From Phocoena phocoena (lineage: Eukaryota > Chordata > Mammalia > Artiodactyla > Phocoenidae), in contig NC_089239.1 in assembly GCF_963924675.1 (NCBI RefSeq), positions 35,363,818 through 35,427,817 on the forward strand: DNA of 64,000 bases, in the 5' to 3' direction. Positions 46,906 to 60,195 of the stretch are shown piece after piece. The notes under the pieces are model-generated. The model was not told the origin of the DNA and made no database searches. It saw only the letters and a list, made by a program, of their open reading frames with translations. The first letter of the stretch is position 1, and the number at the start of each line of letters is the position of its first letter. A program made the translations under genes and the position numbers.

Positions 46906-47725
46906 GGTTGTATAGCTAGGCTGATAGAAAAATAGAGGGAAGGAGCTGAGACGGCAGGGCAGAGATGGGGAGAAGAGGAAAGGAACAAAAGTAAACTAAG
47001 GAATTGGAGAGAATTCTTAGCCGTACTTGAAGGATCATCTGGTCTTGTCAAAACGTACGTCTCTGTATTGACCCACTTTGCAGATCGCCTCCTCAGTGCT
47101 GCACGACCTTTTGCTCTGGGATGCTGTTTTATTTAAGACCCGTAGCATTATTTGCAGGTGATTATTTCCACATTCGTAAATGCTGAGCGTATGCTTCAGT
47201 TCTGGTCCTGAGGAAGCTTTTTTCTTCTAACATTTTATCTTATGTTGACGTCCTTATTTATTTCTTAGCAAGGGAGTAGCTCTACCTATGAATCTCTTCT
47301 GAGTGCTTTTTCCTGCGGGTCTGCCTTCTAAGTCACCCCAGTGTTGCCTCGGTTGTCTGTAGGCTGCCTTTCCCGTCGCCCTGGTGGAGGGTCTGCTCCC
47401 TTTGTACAGTTAAGAATCAGCTCCTCACTTTGCCCAGCTGTACTGGGCAGCTTCGTGATGTTGTCCCGTATGTTATCCCATTAAACGTCTCTCTGCACGC
47501 AAGAGCAAGGCTTACTGTTTCACTATTACAGGTGCAGAAATATGTGGGCCAAGCTATAGAGACCCACACTGCCTAGTGACCTAAATTCAAAGAACAGTAT
47601 TCGGTACAATGTGTACAATGAACGACTGTCTTGGTACATCACAGGCGAAAAAGAAAAAAAAAAAATCTCAGAGGAATTTTCAGTGAAAGAGATTACCTCC
47701 AACCACATTAAAAATGTTTTCAGGG

Positions 47726-48089
47726 GGCTTCCCTGATGGTGCAGTGGTTAAGAATCTGCCTGCCAATGCAGGGGACACGGGTTCAAGCCCTGGTCCGGGA
47801 AGATCCCACATGCCGCGGAGCAACTAAGCCCATGTCCACAACTACTGAGCCTGTGCTCTAGAGCCCGCGAGCCACAACTACTGAGCCCGTGAGCCACAAC
47901 TACTGAAGCCTGTGCACCTAGGGCCCGTGCTCCACAATGAGAGGCCACCACAATGAGAAGCCCGCGCACTGCAACCAAGAGTAGCCCCCGCTCACTGCAA
48001 CTGGAGAAAGCCCGTGCGCAGCAACGAAGACCCAACGCGGCCAAAAATAAATAAATAGAATAAATAAGTTTAAAAAAAAGTTTTTTTTT
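47726..48089 (+). mobile_element. CHR SINE S5, older long form
   Basis: The head matches the other SINEs up to the 'ggaagatcccacatgccg' block. The body is the longer CHR-1-type sequence with 'ccacaactactga' repeats, ending '...gacccaacgcggccaaaaa' and an AATAAATA-rich tail. A perfect 13-bp target-site duplication aatgttttcaggg is at 47713-47725 and 48090-48102. The minus-strand frame 47748-48044 is an artefact of low stop density in the SINE. Confidence 0.93.
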
Positions 48090-48102
48090 AATGTTTTCAG
48101 GG

Positions 48103-49280
48103 CCCTCCTCACTGGTTTTGAGGAATGTAAATTCTGCATCTCTCCCATCAACGTGACAGTCTCACAAAAATTAGGTACAATCAGAAGAAGATAGAACAGC
48201 AGTGAAGGGAATTTGCTGCCAGCTTAGAGAACAAGGTGCCAGGTTACCGAAGCAGCGCGTCGTCTGTTCCCGTGGGAATGCATTGAATATCTGCAGAACC
48301 ATTTCCTTTCCTGAAGACATTATTTTTAAATTTCAGCGTACAGCGATAACAATAGTTAATTAGATACATGTTATTTCTTCTTTAAAATATCCTATGCTCA
48401 TCTAATTCATTTGGTGTCAGAGATCACGGTGTAGAAACCCCAGATGCTTGTGATGTTTAGGCGAGGCCTTTTAGTTTTAATCCCTCTTTTAAAACTAGTG
48501 GACTCACTTGTGGCACTTGGTTGATTGCACATTCCAAAGTGATCTGTCAGATATCCGCACCTGTGAGCATGCCTTCATGTGCAGACTGAAGTTAAGGAAA
48601 GAAAATACGGAAGAAGATATGGGGTTTTTTCATGTGCAGATTGGATTTTAAAAATAAAATAGGTGAAGTGCTTTTTAGGGTGTCTGAGCTAATTTTTCAA
48701 ATTCAACTCTTGCGTAGTAGTCAATGGGGAGGGGATAAATATGATGGGGTTTTCATTTGCATTGCCCTTCCTCTTCTCTGAGATAATTTATTATAATTTT
48801 CATGAGACTTCATAATATTATTCATTCGCTTCATAATTGGAACGTTAAACGCTGCCCCCTGTTGATTCCTGACCTGTACCAGCCAAAGGCACCTTCCTCT
48901 CCTCCTTCTCTCCTATCCGACAAAGGAAGTTAGCAAGTTTGATAACCAGGGATAACCTACATCGATGATCCTGGACTTATTTATTTATAAAATAGGAGAT
49001 GAAGTTCCTGGCTTCTTAGAAATAGATGGTAGATTAACAGCCTGAAATGATTTAAAATTTCAAATTTTATGCAGATATTAAGAATTGTTACTGAAAAGGT
49101 GTACACAAACAACAGAAGACACTGGAGAATTAAAATGTAATCATGCTTTCATCAGTAACAGTTTATCATTCTGACTGGCATAAAAGAGTATTTAAAAATA
49201 AACTGTGACAACTTACTGTATTCAATTTTACTACCCAATTTTTAATAAGATAGCAGAAGGAAAAGCCGTGATGCAGGGTC
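48103..49280. other. Unique DNA, no gene seen
   Basis: Nothing is recognised in 1.2 kb. Scattered CpGs near 48250-48275 are without any clear feature. Confidence 0.4.
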
Positions 49281-49284
49281 ATTG

Positions 49285-49370
49285 AATGTCAGGGAAATCG
49301 TCTGCAACTAGAGCAATGCCTGTTACTTAGTAGGTGCTAAGTAACAATTTATTTAGTGAGATCTACTTCT
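49285..49370 (+). repeat. L2/MIR-like 3' tail
   Basis: 'gcaatgcctgttacttagta' followed by 'ggtgctaagtaacaattt' resembles the end of ancient L2/MIR elements (gcctggcacatagtaggtgc tcaataaat). It is short and diverged. Confidence 0.45.
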
Positions 49371-49379
49371 AGACTTTGA

Positions 49380-51010
49380 AAGCAGATTAGGAAAAAAAAA
49401 ATGTACCCTTCCTTTAGTAAAGATTTGTATAAACTCAGGAAGAAGTTTCAGTTTGCCTGGGAAATGACATATATTATACCTTTGGACAAATTCAGTAAAA
49501 TCTACAAAGCACTGAATACATCACCTACTATGGCCAACTTCCAGTGCCAGCCCAAATGGGATTATGAAGCCATTCGGATTTTATAAGGTCAGGTCAGTAC
49601 TTCTGTCCCTGAAATATGAGTCATGTTTTGTTGATTTCATTTTATCATTCTGTTTTTTTACCCAAGCTAATATGGGTTGTAATGAGAGTAACTCATTGAA
49701 CTAGTATATGATAAAATTGCCTTTTGGACTAGAAGCTAGGATTCTAGCGGAAATGCCAAATGTCAAAGTCTTCGTCCCTACTCTTCCTGTTTGGGGATAA
49801 TTTGGCTCTATTTCTGCTCCATATTCACAGGAGGATTTATTTTCTGACCACCTCTTTAAAAGGGTAGCCCGATGTAGAATACAGTTTTGGGATATGAAAT
49901 TTAAAAAATCAATCATCGAGGCAGGCGTAACGATTCAATCAGTTATGTTACTTCTCCCTAGTTTTCTGAACCGGACACCAGTAAGATGAAGGAAACTTAG
50001 TGGAAGTACTTAACAGAGAAAAGTTAAGGAAAAGGGGAATGTAAAGAGAATAAGTTTAAACACATTAGTCCAGAAAGAAGACAAATACGTTATTCCGGGG
50101 AGAAGTGGTATTGGAAGCCAGGAAGAGAGGGTAATATTTATTGACCACCTACTATGTATGAAGCCTTACTCTAGGTCGTGAAATATATTCACTGGGTCTT
50201 ACATTTTGACCCCCTTATCTTATCTATGGCCCAGAAAATGCCAGAAACTTACTATCAGATGTTCACCTTTGGGCTGCCTGGGTGTTCTGACTCCAGCAGC
50301 CAAATGAAGTGACTGCAGGAACTGTAACATGTAAACTAAACGACTAACATATCGTCTCCTTGCTGGGCATCTGAACCATCAAATTAGCCTGATTTTTAGC
50401 TTCAGGTTCTTGATGATGTTCTTTCCAATTAGTATGATTGTCTTTTAAACGTTTCCTCGCATTCATGGAACTTCTACGACTTTGTAGACTTTTGAGTGAG
50501 AGGGAAATAGGCGCACAGTACAGAAAGTCAAAAATTGCAGGGTGAAAATACTCTCGTGTGATTTTGAGTTAATTCTGGAAGTTCCAGGACCTCTGCGGTC
50601 CCCCTGTTTGCCCGCAGAGTTAAGGCTGCAACACCCTGGCTCTCCAGGCTCCGACTTTAGGAGGAAAACCCTTTGTAGAGGGTATCTGCTCAATTCTAAT
50701 AATAAATGTTAAGGGAGGGACAGAATCGAAATGAGCAGCAAATGGATTCATTATTCCTCTACGTGGGACCTGGGAATTCCTTCATTGTGTGTGTCCCTCA
50801 TCACTTTGTGTACCCTTGGGCTTCTGCAGAAATGTTAAATGAGAAATGAAAGGGGGGAGATTTTATTTTCTCAGCATTGGAATTTCAATGTAAGTATTCC
50901 AGAACAGAGAAGTATCCCGAACGCTGGGACCTGTACACAATGTATCACCTATGGCCCTCTTCCTGGAATTAGAGTCTGAAGATTCATAAACTATGGTGGC
51001 CATTCTCAAG
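49380..51010. other. Mostly unique DNA, MIR-like patch, no gene seen
   Basis: The patch at 50140-50260 ('tatttattgaccacctacta' then 'ttactctaggtcgtgaaata') looks like antisense MIR/L2. The frame 49401-49586 has no domain. No exon is supported. Confidence 0.4.
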
Positions 51011-51014
51011 AACA

Positions 51015-51170
51015 TCATAGCCCAGCTGGGAAACACCCAGATTCTAATCCTGACTTTGCCCCTAGATAATTGTGTCACCTTGGACACTTTGCGTCAAAGA
51101 TGTCATTTGTAAAATTAGAGGATCGGAACAAATTATTTCCAAGTTCCCCTCCACTTCCAAAATTTTGTTA
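51015..51170 (+). repeat. MIR SINE remnant
   Basis: 'agattctaatcctgactttg', 'ataattgtgtcaccttggac' and 'gatgtcatttgtaaaattag' correspond in order to the MIR blocks for the head, 'gctgtgtgaccttgggcaag' and 'ctcatctgtaaaatggg'. Confidence 0.72.
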
Positions 51171-52370
51171 TAGATTTCTGTTGTCGGAAAGGACTTAGAG
51201 ATACTTTAACAATTTACTTACCTAGTCCAACACTTTCTTCCAAATTGGTCCAATAGATGGGTGAAAGTTGAAAATGCAGTTATAGCTTAGAGTCACGCAC
51301 ATAGAGGTAATTACTTACAATATTAAAACGAACGGGCTCTCAAAAGGTATGATTAAGAGAAGCAGAGAAATGGTATAAAATGATTTCAAAACAACCACCC
51401 AAGTCAAATCAATTACCTTGCAACTTGTTAATCAGCAATTTTTAAATTATGATCTTAGGTCTTTTAAAAAATGTATACATATTCCTGGGGATTTTGACCC
51501 TGTCCAAGGTTATGGCTCATTTTGTGTTTCATTTTGTATTTATAATCTATTGTGCTTATTGTATATTTCCTTTTTTGCAACTAATCTTTTTGTTTAATAG
51601 CAGGTGTAGTTCATCTAACATTTCAAATTGTGGGCGAAAAACCTGTTTCTCTAACCGAATTGTAGCTCTCCAGAGGTAGAATTTTGTACGAAGAACGTGT
51701 GTACGTGTGTATGCGTGTGTGTGTGAGTGTTTAGTTGAGTCAGCAGCTCATCCAAATCATCCATGTTAGGCATGTTCCCAATATTAATGAACATGCTCCT
51801 AATACTGGAGTCCATCCCACTGATCAAGCTATTTTTACATTGTAATTTGTACAGAGGATTTGAGACAATATCCAATTTTTCTTCAAACCTATAGCAAAAT
51901 AATAAAACTATAAATAGAGATAGAAGATTAGTGCCAGGGACACGGAGAACATAAGTATGCCCGTCATAAGATGAGTCTAGTTGCTGAGCATCGTATTTTG
52001 TTTGAGCTTTCTGGTAGCCAGAGGAAATAAACAGAAACATGTTCAGTTATCAGGGTCTCATTAATGGATAGGAGGAAGCATGCGCCTCCCTCAGGGGAAA
52101 TAACACATTCTGATAAACACATTAAACAGTTGTGTTCTCCTGACAAACTTCTGTGGAACTCTTCTCATTATTTACACTGAATTCCAGATGAATTATTTTT
52201 CACGGCACACTGATAGGTTTATCTACCAACAGGACATCATATGGAACTTTGCTTCCCAGATAACAAACTAGTTATTGGGCTAGCCCAGTGAGTTCAAAGT
52301 CTCCTGGCTTGAATATAGAAATAGCAAAGTTAAATTTACTGACTATAATTACTGTTTTCCCTTTCTTTGA
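51171..52370. other. Unique AT-rich DNA with a (GT)n tract, no gene supported
   Basis: The 129-codon minus frame 51651-52040 includes the (GT)n as His/Thr repeats and has no recognisable domain. No other feature is seen. Confidence 0.4.
51697..51730. repeat. (GT)n microsatellite
   Basis: Alternating GT with AC-GT and GC interruptions ('acgtgtgtacgtgtgtatgc' then 'gtgtgtgtgtgagtg'). Confidence 0.85.
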
Positions 52371-52371
52371 A

Positions 52372-52775
52372 TTTTTTTAAAATTTCTTTCTTATTATGGT
52401 AGAATATCCATAATGTAAAACGTACCATTTGAACCGTTTTTACGTGTACAACGCAATGGCAGTAAGTACACTCACAGCATTGTATAATCATCACTACTGT
52501 CTATTTCCAGAATTCTTTCCTCCCAAACAGAAACTCTGTACCCATGAAACGGTAACTTCCCGTTTCCCTTCTCCCCTCTACTGACCTGTGTTCTACTTTC
52601 TGTCTCTATGAATTCCCTATTCTGTGTACCTCATAGAAATGGAATCATGTTATACTTGTTCTTCTGTGTCTGGCTTATTTAACTTATAAATTTTTCAAGG
52701 TTCGACTATGTTGTAGGACATATTAGAATTTCATTTATTTTTATGGCTGAATAATACTTCATTGTATCTTTTCTT
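52372..52775 (-). mobile_element. Old L1M 3'-region fragment
   Basis: Antisense landmarks include 'aatgtaaaacgtaccatttg', 'aaccgtttttacgtgtacaa', 'gcagtaagtacactcacag', 'cagaaactctgtacccatga', 'ggaatcatgttatacttgtt' and 'atggctgaataatacttcat'. All are typical of L1M 3' ends. Confidence 0.75.
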
Positions 52776-52964
52776 TTTAAAAATATAATTTTACCTTTTC
52801 AGTCTTAAGGGTTTTTTCCTGTTCTTTGAGTTATCAAAATACTAGCAAACAATTCTAAAATATCATTTAATCTGTTAAATACTTCCAAGTCATTTTCTCA
52901 ATTACTTTGTTTATGTCAAGGTTTTTTATTTGATATTAATTCCTTATCTATCATAATTTGACTC

Positions 52965-53838
52965 TAAAAGAAAAGACTGTTTCTCTACTCACAACACTTC
53001 TGACACCAATGTGTGTATTTTCCACACCAAACAATTCTGCAGTTCTCTGCAGACACCAATGGGGCGTCCTCCAGTTTAATTCAATTCTGCTGCTACCTAC
53101 CTAGAATTATAGTACAGGCCCCACAGGTTAAAGGCTCAGTTCCAGAAGACTTCCCGCGGTTTCAGATGCCATCCACAAGTAGTCAGTCACTTCTGTCGAA
53201 GGTGGCTACAAATCAGGGTTCCCCATGACCCTCTCCTCAGATTTGATAATTTGCTATAATGACTCGCAAAACTTGGGGAAACACTTTACTTACTATTATT
53301 GGTTTATTATAAAGGATACAAATGAACAGCCAGTTGAAGGCGTATATCAGGTGAGATCCAGGAGAGTCCCAAGTGCAGGAACTTTGGTTCCTATGGAGTG
53401 TAGGGTGCACCACCCTCCCAGCACGTGGATACTTCACCAACCTGGAAGTTCTCTGAACTTCATTGCTCAGGGGATTTATGGAAGTTCCGTTACGTAGGTG
53501 TGATTGATAAAATCACTGGCTGTTGGTGATTCACTCAATCTCCAGCCCCTTTCCTCTCCCCAGAGGTCAAGGGTTGTGCCTGAAAGTTCCAACCCTTTAA
53601 TCACATAGTTGGTTCCTCTGGCCACCAGCCCACCTCCTGAAGCTACCTAGGGGCTTTCAGCCACCAGTCATCTCATTAACATAAACTTACAGAGGGTTGA
53701 ATGGGCTTATTATGAATCACAAAAGATGTTCATCTCACCCCTTTCACTCAGGAAATTACAAGGGTTTAGGAGCTCTGTGCCCTGGAACTGGGGACCAAGA
53801 CCAAATCCATATTTCTTGTTATATCACAAAATCACAGA
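52965..53838 (-). mobile_element. Solo LTR of an old endogenous retrovirus
   Basis: About 0.87 kb of sequence reading antisense as one LTR. The U3/R side is at the right ('tgtgattttgtgatataaca' on the minus strand). A polyadenylation-type signal appears in antisense near 53300 ('tggtttattataaagg'), and the U5 end is at the left near 'acaacacttctgacacc'. There is no internal coding sequence on either side, so it is a solo LTR left after recombination or a stand-alone remnant. The family is a mammalian ERV LTR I recognise but cannot name securely. Short frames inside (53013-53228, 53225-53497) are not genes. Confidence 0.65.
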
Positions 53839-53839
53839 C

Positions 53840-56800
53840 TTGGAAGTTCCACTGCAAGCAAGTCTCCCTGTAGTTTTTCATGGAAAAGATTTTGAATCCT
53901 ATTTTTGTTTATTTTTTAAAATTCCAAACTTTCTAGATCTTTGTGTCAAAGGTGTTTTATGTGACATCTTTCTTAGGACTCCACTTTGGTCAGTACAATT
54001 ATGACATAGTTTTTATGTTGCCCTTTGTATGACTTATAAGCATTGTATTATAAGTTGTACTTTGTTTCCCCTTGAACTGAATAGCTAGTTGCCCCTCAAG
54101 AATATGTGCTAGCTTTGGATATTGAAAGCTTCTGTCTCATTCCTACAGTCTAAGAAGAAACTCTGCAAAGTACAAAGAACATGGAGGTTCAAGATTTTTA
54201 AACCATTGACTAGAATTTAAGCGGTATAACCTCAACTTGGGCATGAAAAAAATAAAATCAGTCCTATAACTATGCCTCCATTTTATTTGAACCATGTAAA
54301 AATAATGCATAAGGGACCCAAGGGTTATATCAAATAACAACGTCTTAACCAAGTTGAAGCTCTAAAATGCAGATTGAATCCAAATTCAAAAATTAAATAC
54401 TGCCTGTGAAATATTTTTCTTCTTGGGTATACTTATTTGTTATAGCATGCTAACATACTGACATGATACATGTTTTCACTGAGACCTTCTTAGAGATAAA
54501 ATATTTGAAGAACAAACTTAATGAAAATAAGCTTATTGTTCTAAATAGGGGTTTGAAATTCTTCATATGTATTTTGAGCCAAGTCTTCTTTTACATGAAC
54601 CCTTCAATAGCTAGAGAGAGCGGCTGGGGAAATCTCTTGCTGTATTTTCTCCTGCAACTTCTGCTTCATTGTGGTTTGCTAGTAATTTTGGAAGTAGCTA
54701 GATATTAAATTAAATACAACTGTATTCTAATCCTGAAGGAAACTTTTGAAAGAAATACTAGTCCAATACATGAAAATGCATTGATTAAATGCATTTAAAT
54801 TATTTAAACTCTTGGATTTTTCAATTTACAGTATTAATACTTAAAAGTTTATATGTAATCTATATATCTGGCTAATATATATGATACACATCAAGTCCAT
54901 CGTGGACATGTACTTAATATTTAGCCATAGGCTACCATGATTCAGGAAAATCTCTTAGATATCTTATCAAATTTCGCATGCCTTAATTTCATATTCAGAC
55001 TAAATCTTCAGAGTAATCAAGAAATCTGGTTTAAAAATCTTACATTGTTACTGGCTTAATTTTGATATTATACCTTACTAATAAGCTTTTGGTTAATGAT
55101 CAGTTTTAATTCAATTTAATTCAATTTTAATTCAGTGATATTTCTAAATGGGGTAATTAATATCTGACATTATTCTCAGTGCCTGACACCTGCTTGAATG
55201 TCCTTTATCATGAAGAAAGTTTTACACTGAGCCAACATAAATAAAATCTGGTTGGTAGAGAAAATAGCTACCTTGAAGAAATTTGGCACGTAAGAACCCA
55301 GCAAGCACTTTAAATACTTTCCTGTTTTATTTTGTCAGTCCCTATACAGTACACTTTAAAAAGTTTTTCTTTCTGCTTACCTTATTTATCCTAAGTCCCA
55401 GTCCAGTAGACTCAATTATAACGGATGCTGTGAAACTATAGACTGTCTGTTCTGGACGCCAGACTCTAAGCTTCAGCTACGGTCAGGTCTACCCAACTTA
55501 ACTGTCTTTACATGTATCTAAGTGACTTAAAACACACAAACAAAACAAAAACAGGACATTTTACAGCCAGAAAAAAACTTAAAATATACAGGGTGGATTA
55601 ATAACTAAATATGACTTGCTAGGCTGTTAACCTAAGAATAGTGATATACTCAACAAAACACATTGTGTTTCTAATGAATATTTCCAATTTCTCGTCATTA
55701 CCCCAATCTGTCCATTAATCTAGATGGATACATATCTATCCTAGTTCTATACAGGTTCTCCTTTTTCATTTTACTTTTCTTCTTTCTGCTTCTTGTCCTT
55801 GCCCTTCTATCTAATCTGCACTCGAAAGGCTGTTTCCTTGAATCCTGCTTTAAATCATGCCTCCAACTGCTTCAAGTATTTCTAAGGACATTTGCTTTCC
55901 TCCAATGTACTTGACTACAAAATTCCAAGTCCAGCGCTTGATACCCAGATTAATGTCTGTGTTCTACCCACTCTCTGATCAGCCCCTCAGACTCCAGGGT
56001 GCACTCAATTTTAACCCCTTGATTTTCTGAAGATCAGACACAGCTTGAAAATTGGCAACTACCTAGAATAAGCTACCAAATGGTACAGAAATCTTGAATT
56101 CAAATCATTCTTTCTCTTTTAAACTATTGAGCTTCCTCCATTGATTGGAGGACCTCAGAGATTTGACTTTAAGCTATTTCATGCCTATGATACATACACT
56201 ACATAGGTACACGTGAGAAAAAGGCAAGCTATCAAAATCATGCAATAATCCTAAACAGCTAAGGCTCAACTTTAGGTTGTTATTTCTTAGCCTTGTTCTC
56301 TGGTAGAGCCCAGCCTTGTCAGATATGTAGATAGACAGCGCGTGAAAAGGACAAATACAGATCAGATCAAATTCACTGTCTTTATGTGCTATGCATTTGG
56401 GGCATTCGCTGGCATGCAATCGTGGTGGTAGTGATGGCAGGGAACACATGTGAGCAATTGAATTGAATAGGTAATAATTGGAAATTTATCCTAAAATTAG
56501 TGATGTTCCTCGACTGCACCAGTTTTTGCACAACAAAGATGCGTAAAGCTACAGTCTTCGAAGCTGTGATCCCCATTGTCATATTTTCTGGTTGCATTTT
56601 GGAAGAGCACTGAAATCCTTCACTTCCGTTACTGCTAATGGAATCTATGCGTATAAATGTTAAAATTATATCCCAGTACACAAGAATGGACCTAAATGTT
56701 TTTCCTATTAGTCATACCTATGCTTTACCCATTAAGCTTATACATGTCCAAGCCTTACGTTTTCTGTCTCATTTAAGAGACAGTACACTTCTAAAAATAA

Positions 56801-56875
56801 TACCTATAGTTTAGGATAAATTTTTGGCCATCCAGTTTTTGGTAAAAGGCAAGTATGTTATACTTGAACCTACTT
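53840..56875. other. Unique AT-rich DNA, no gene seen
   Basis: No named repeat, exon or RNA gene is supported in 3.0 kb. A C/T-rich segment near 55740-55990 may be a degraded L2-like remnant. Frames 54463-54708 and 56382-56681 lack domains. Confidence 0.4.
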
Positions 56876-56881
56876 CAGGAA

Positions 56882-56886
<5 letters not shown>

Positions 56887-56917
<31 letters not shown>

Positions 56918-57090
56918 GCGCGGGCCTCTCACCATTGTGGCCTCTCCCGCTGCGGAGCCGCAGGCCCAGCGGCCATGGCCCACGGGCCCAGCCGCTCCGC
57001 GGCACGTGGGATCCTCCCGGACCGGGGCACGAACCCGTGCCCCCTGCATCGGCAGGCGGACTCCCAACCACTGCGCCACCAGGGAAGCCC
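56887..57090 (-). mobile_element. CHR SINE S6 with 14-bp internal deletion
   Basis: Antisense copy with a long T tract (about 26 bases), flanked by the imperfect direct repeat aggaaatgcctttt (56877 on) and aggaaatgtctttt (57091 on). Compared with S4 it lacks 14 bases of the body at about 56957. CpG content is high. Open frames 56811-57071 and 56824-57147 are artefacts. Confidence 0.94.
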
Positions 57091-57104
57091 AGGAAATGTC
57101 TTTT

Positions 57105-59825
57105 TATAAAGGAAAGTTCTTTCCCAACTGTGAAGAAGAGTACCTGAAGTCAGAGATACACAGTTGCTGGTCATTTTGATTGGAAGTTTCCAGATATTAG
57201 GTTACTTTTATCTTTTTACATAAAGATAAAATTAGATAAAATCGTGTAATTTCACAAAGGGTCTTACCGCCTGAAAATAATAAAGCCCCTGCACAGTGCA
57301 GAGTTCGGCAGTAAAATTTCAACTCACCTGTATATCAAAAATCTGTAGTAATTCACAGTCACCATCAAAGCTTAGAATCATTAGGTTGACTTGCATACTT
57401 GTCACTCATTCTGGCCACATATCATGGAGAGTTTAAAAGATTTTATTTGTTGTTGTCTCTAACGCGGTTGTGTTGTTTTTGTTCTTTTTAATAATGATGT
57501 TAAGTGAGTTTGCTTCATGCACATTCCATGTTAACAATCATACTTTTGAAAGATGCAATCCACGTATTCCAAAATTCAGATGTCCAAACAAAAGAAAGCC
57601 CTATTCCTGTGCAAAATCTCTACAGAAATAAAAGAAGTACGAGTTCTGCATTTCAGGGTTGGCTTGTTGAACCAGCAAAGACATTTGGCTACATGATTCC
57701 AAGATTGGAAGTGTTTTTCTTTGTTGTACTCTCAATTGTGTTCTCTTCAATGAATCTCTGACAGAAGTCTCTACCTCAGGCATAAGTGTTCGATACGATT
57801 AGCATATCGATACTGAAAAACTTAGCTAGGACTTCCGACTTCTTAAGATAACTTAAATGTGAAATTTACCTGTTAACCAGCAGCTTAATGTCACGTGATG
57901 GGCAGTTTGGATATTGTATGAACAGCTAAGGAATTACCCATTCTAGTGCCGAAGATCACTCATTGCTAATTTTGTCCTGTACAGTTGCTGTAAAATTTTA
58001 CGGTGGGGACAGACTCTGCTGAGGGCCTCGTCTCTAGGAAGATTTTTGTCAGCTCCAGATGTTTTTGTCAGTTGCAAATACAGTTTAGAAGATTCAAAAA
58101 AAAATTATACCCCAGTATAAAAGTAATTTGCTTTTATTTTTCTTCATTATTTTAATTAATTGGGATTTTCCATATAAATGAAAAATCTGAACTCCACTAT
58201 CTCTTAATGAATGATACAGAAAAATATAATTTCTCAGTGAATGTCAGGTTGATTGGAAAATGTCATCCTCTGGCCTCTACTCAGCCTTGCTAATCAAGAG
58301 ACGCTTCAGAGGGACTCTGTTAAACAGGCTACAATCCATCCACTACCCCCTTTATTTGTTTAAATTACAGTTTTTGTCAGACATCAGGTTTAGCGTATCT
58401 GGGGAAAGCCACACCACATGGTTGAGAGTGTATATAACCATGTCGCTGGTAATTGGATAGTGTGCTGAGTTTCACCTTATGCTGTTTTGAATTAATGCAA
58501 GACATCAGCTGCTGGCTTTAGGTGGTTTAATTATCAGAATTGTCACATTTTAGTCATCAGCCCAAAGGGTGCATGCTGGGGTTGATTGTGAACATGTGGT
58601 ACTACCTGATACAGGTTACCCAATGGCCAGATATGGGTCACTTCAGGAACAGACTTAATTTAAAGGCACACTCCCCTGATTTAGAAATATTTATGGATGG
58701 GAATCAGATTTTTCAAAGAAAAAAGAAAGACCACTTAAATACAAAACTGTTCAGTGGGAATAAGGAAAAAAAAAACCAGTTGCAATCTCAGTCTCTTATA
58801 TACAGGATTTATGTTGATACTGAGAGGCTTCTAAATGTCAATATTCACTGTGGGGTGACTTCTGCAGTTTTGAATTTAAGATTATTAAAGTCCACACATT
58901 TATTCTAATGTGTAGGACTAACCCATGTCCTACTCTATTATTAGAAAAAAATCAGTTCTCTTCAGAAGTCTCTATTATAAACCAAGTAGAATACAGTCCT
59001 GCCCATTATTCTTACCTAAAGGAAGCTGAAGCATCTATCTGGAAAATCTTCAGTGTCTGAAGAGTTGGTGCGGTCTTCAGCTCTACGTGCAGTGTTTAAC
59101 TGCAATTTTCGTGAAATTCTGTAGTGAGGATGCTCGACTACAGAGCAGAGTGTCCAATGACATCACAAGTCTCTCCATTCTGTTGTTTTCCTGGAGCATC
59201 AGGAAAAATAATGGAACTAATTCTTCTGAATCGCTGTACCCTTATCCCAGTTCAGTTCTAATAGTATTGACTACAGTCTAAGCATTTTTGCTTCGCTCAA
59301 CACAGGTCTTAAAGGGCTTTCCCTTCTGAAGGCATACTCTCTGTGGGTGGTCAGTACGCTTCGGAAATTGTCAGACTTGAAAGTAAGATGGATTGTTAGT
59401 GGAGCATTGAGGAGGACAGACAGCACGTGAAATTTAAATACGAAGTTGCAGCTGCTCGTAAGCTCAGAAACTTCGATTAGTTCAGCTGAACTGCTAAATT
59501 CCAGGAAGAAACGAACGAACAAGTGAGTGGTTTGCTCATTTCCCTAATACGAGGAAAATGCATATAAAATATAAATTGAAACCTTACCATCTTAAGAAAC
59601 TAACATTTGTGCTAAATGATCCCCTTCCCAGTCAACCCTTTTAAGCTAATTTTTCTTTTTTTTTTTTACAATCCTTGTAAAACAAATAAGGAACCTTAAA
59701 TCCAGACAGATTTTCTTTATACTCCCCGTCCTTGCTGCTTCTGACAAAATGACCCTCTCCTTCCTAGCACTCTCTTCCTTGGCATCCCTTAGCTCTTCAA
59801 ATATCATTCTTTTAAAGATTTTTGA
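57105..59825. other. Unique DNA, no gene supported
   Basis: The longest frame (58540-58908, 122 codons, plus) has no recognisable motif, no Kozak-like or splice support, and is rich in Asn/Lys/Leu as expected from AT-rich sequence. CpG-retaining patches occur near 59060-59140 and 59340-59520. Confidence 0.4.
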
Positions 59826-60195
59826 TTTTTAACATCTTTATGGGAGTATAATTGCTTTACAATGGTGTGTTAGTTTCTGCTTTATAACAAACTGAATCAG
59901 TTATACATATACATGTGTTCCCATATCTCTTCCCTCTTGCGTCTCCCTCCATCCCACCCTCCCTATCCCACCCATCTAGGTGGTTACAAAGCACCGAGCT
60001 GATCTTCCTGTGCTATGTGGCTGCTTCCCACTGGCTATCTATTTTACATTTGGTAGTGTATATATGTCCATGCCACTCTCTCACTTTGTCCCAGCTAACC
60101 CTTCCCCCTCCCCGTGTCCTCAAGTCCGTTCTCTAGTAGGTCTGTGTCTTTATTCCTGTCTTGCCCCTAGGTTCTTCATGACCTTTTTTTTCCCC

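Larger units (their letters stand above)
45911..47712. other. Unique DNA with simple repeats, no gene seen
   Basis: An ancient repeat of uncertain family may lie at 46110-46450 ('gcaagtaagagattacc', 'ggcaactccatgatgtcatt'). T/G-rich (TTTTG)n is at 46506-46555 and a GATA/GTAT-like tetranucleotide run at 46857-46905. Frames 45757-46053 and 46047-46430 start in L1 or repeat DNA and are not supported as genes. Confidence 0.4.

Noticed and set aside
51651..52040. 129-codon minus-strand frame with His-Thr repeats
   Set aside because: The His-Thr run is the (GT)n microsatellite. The rest has no recognisable domain.
58540..58908. 122-codon plus-strand open frame in unique DNA
   Set aside because: No recognisable motif, no splice or promoter context, and composition typical of AT-rich chance frames. 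A protein database search with a multi-species hit would be needed to revive it.
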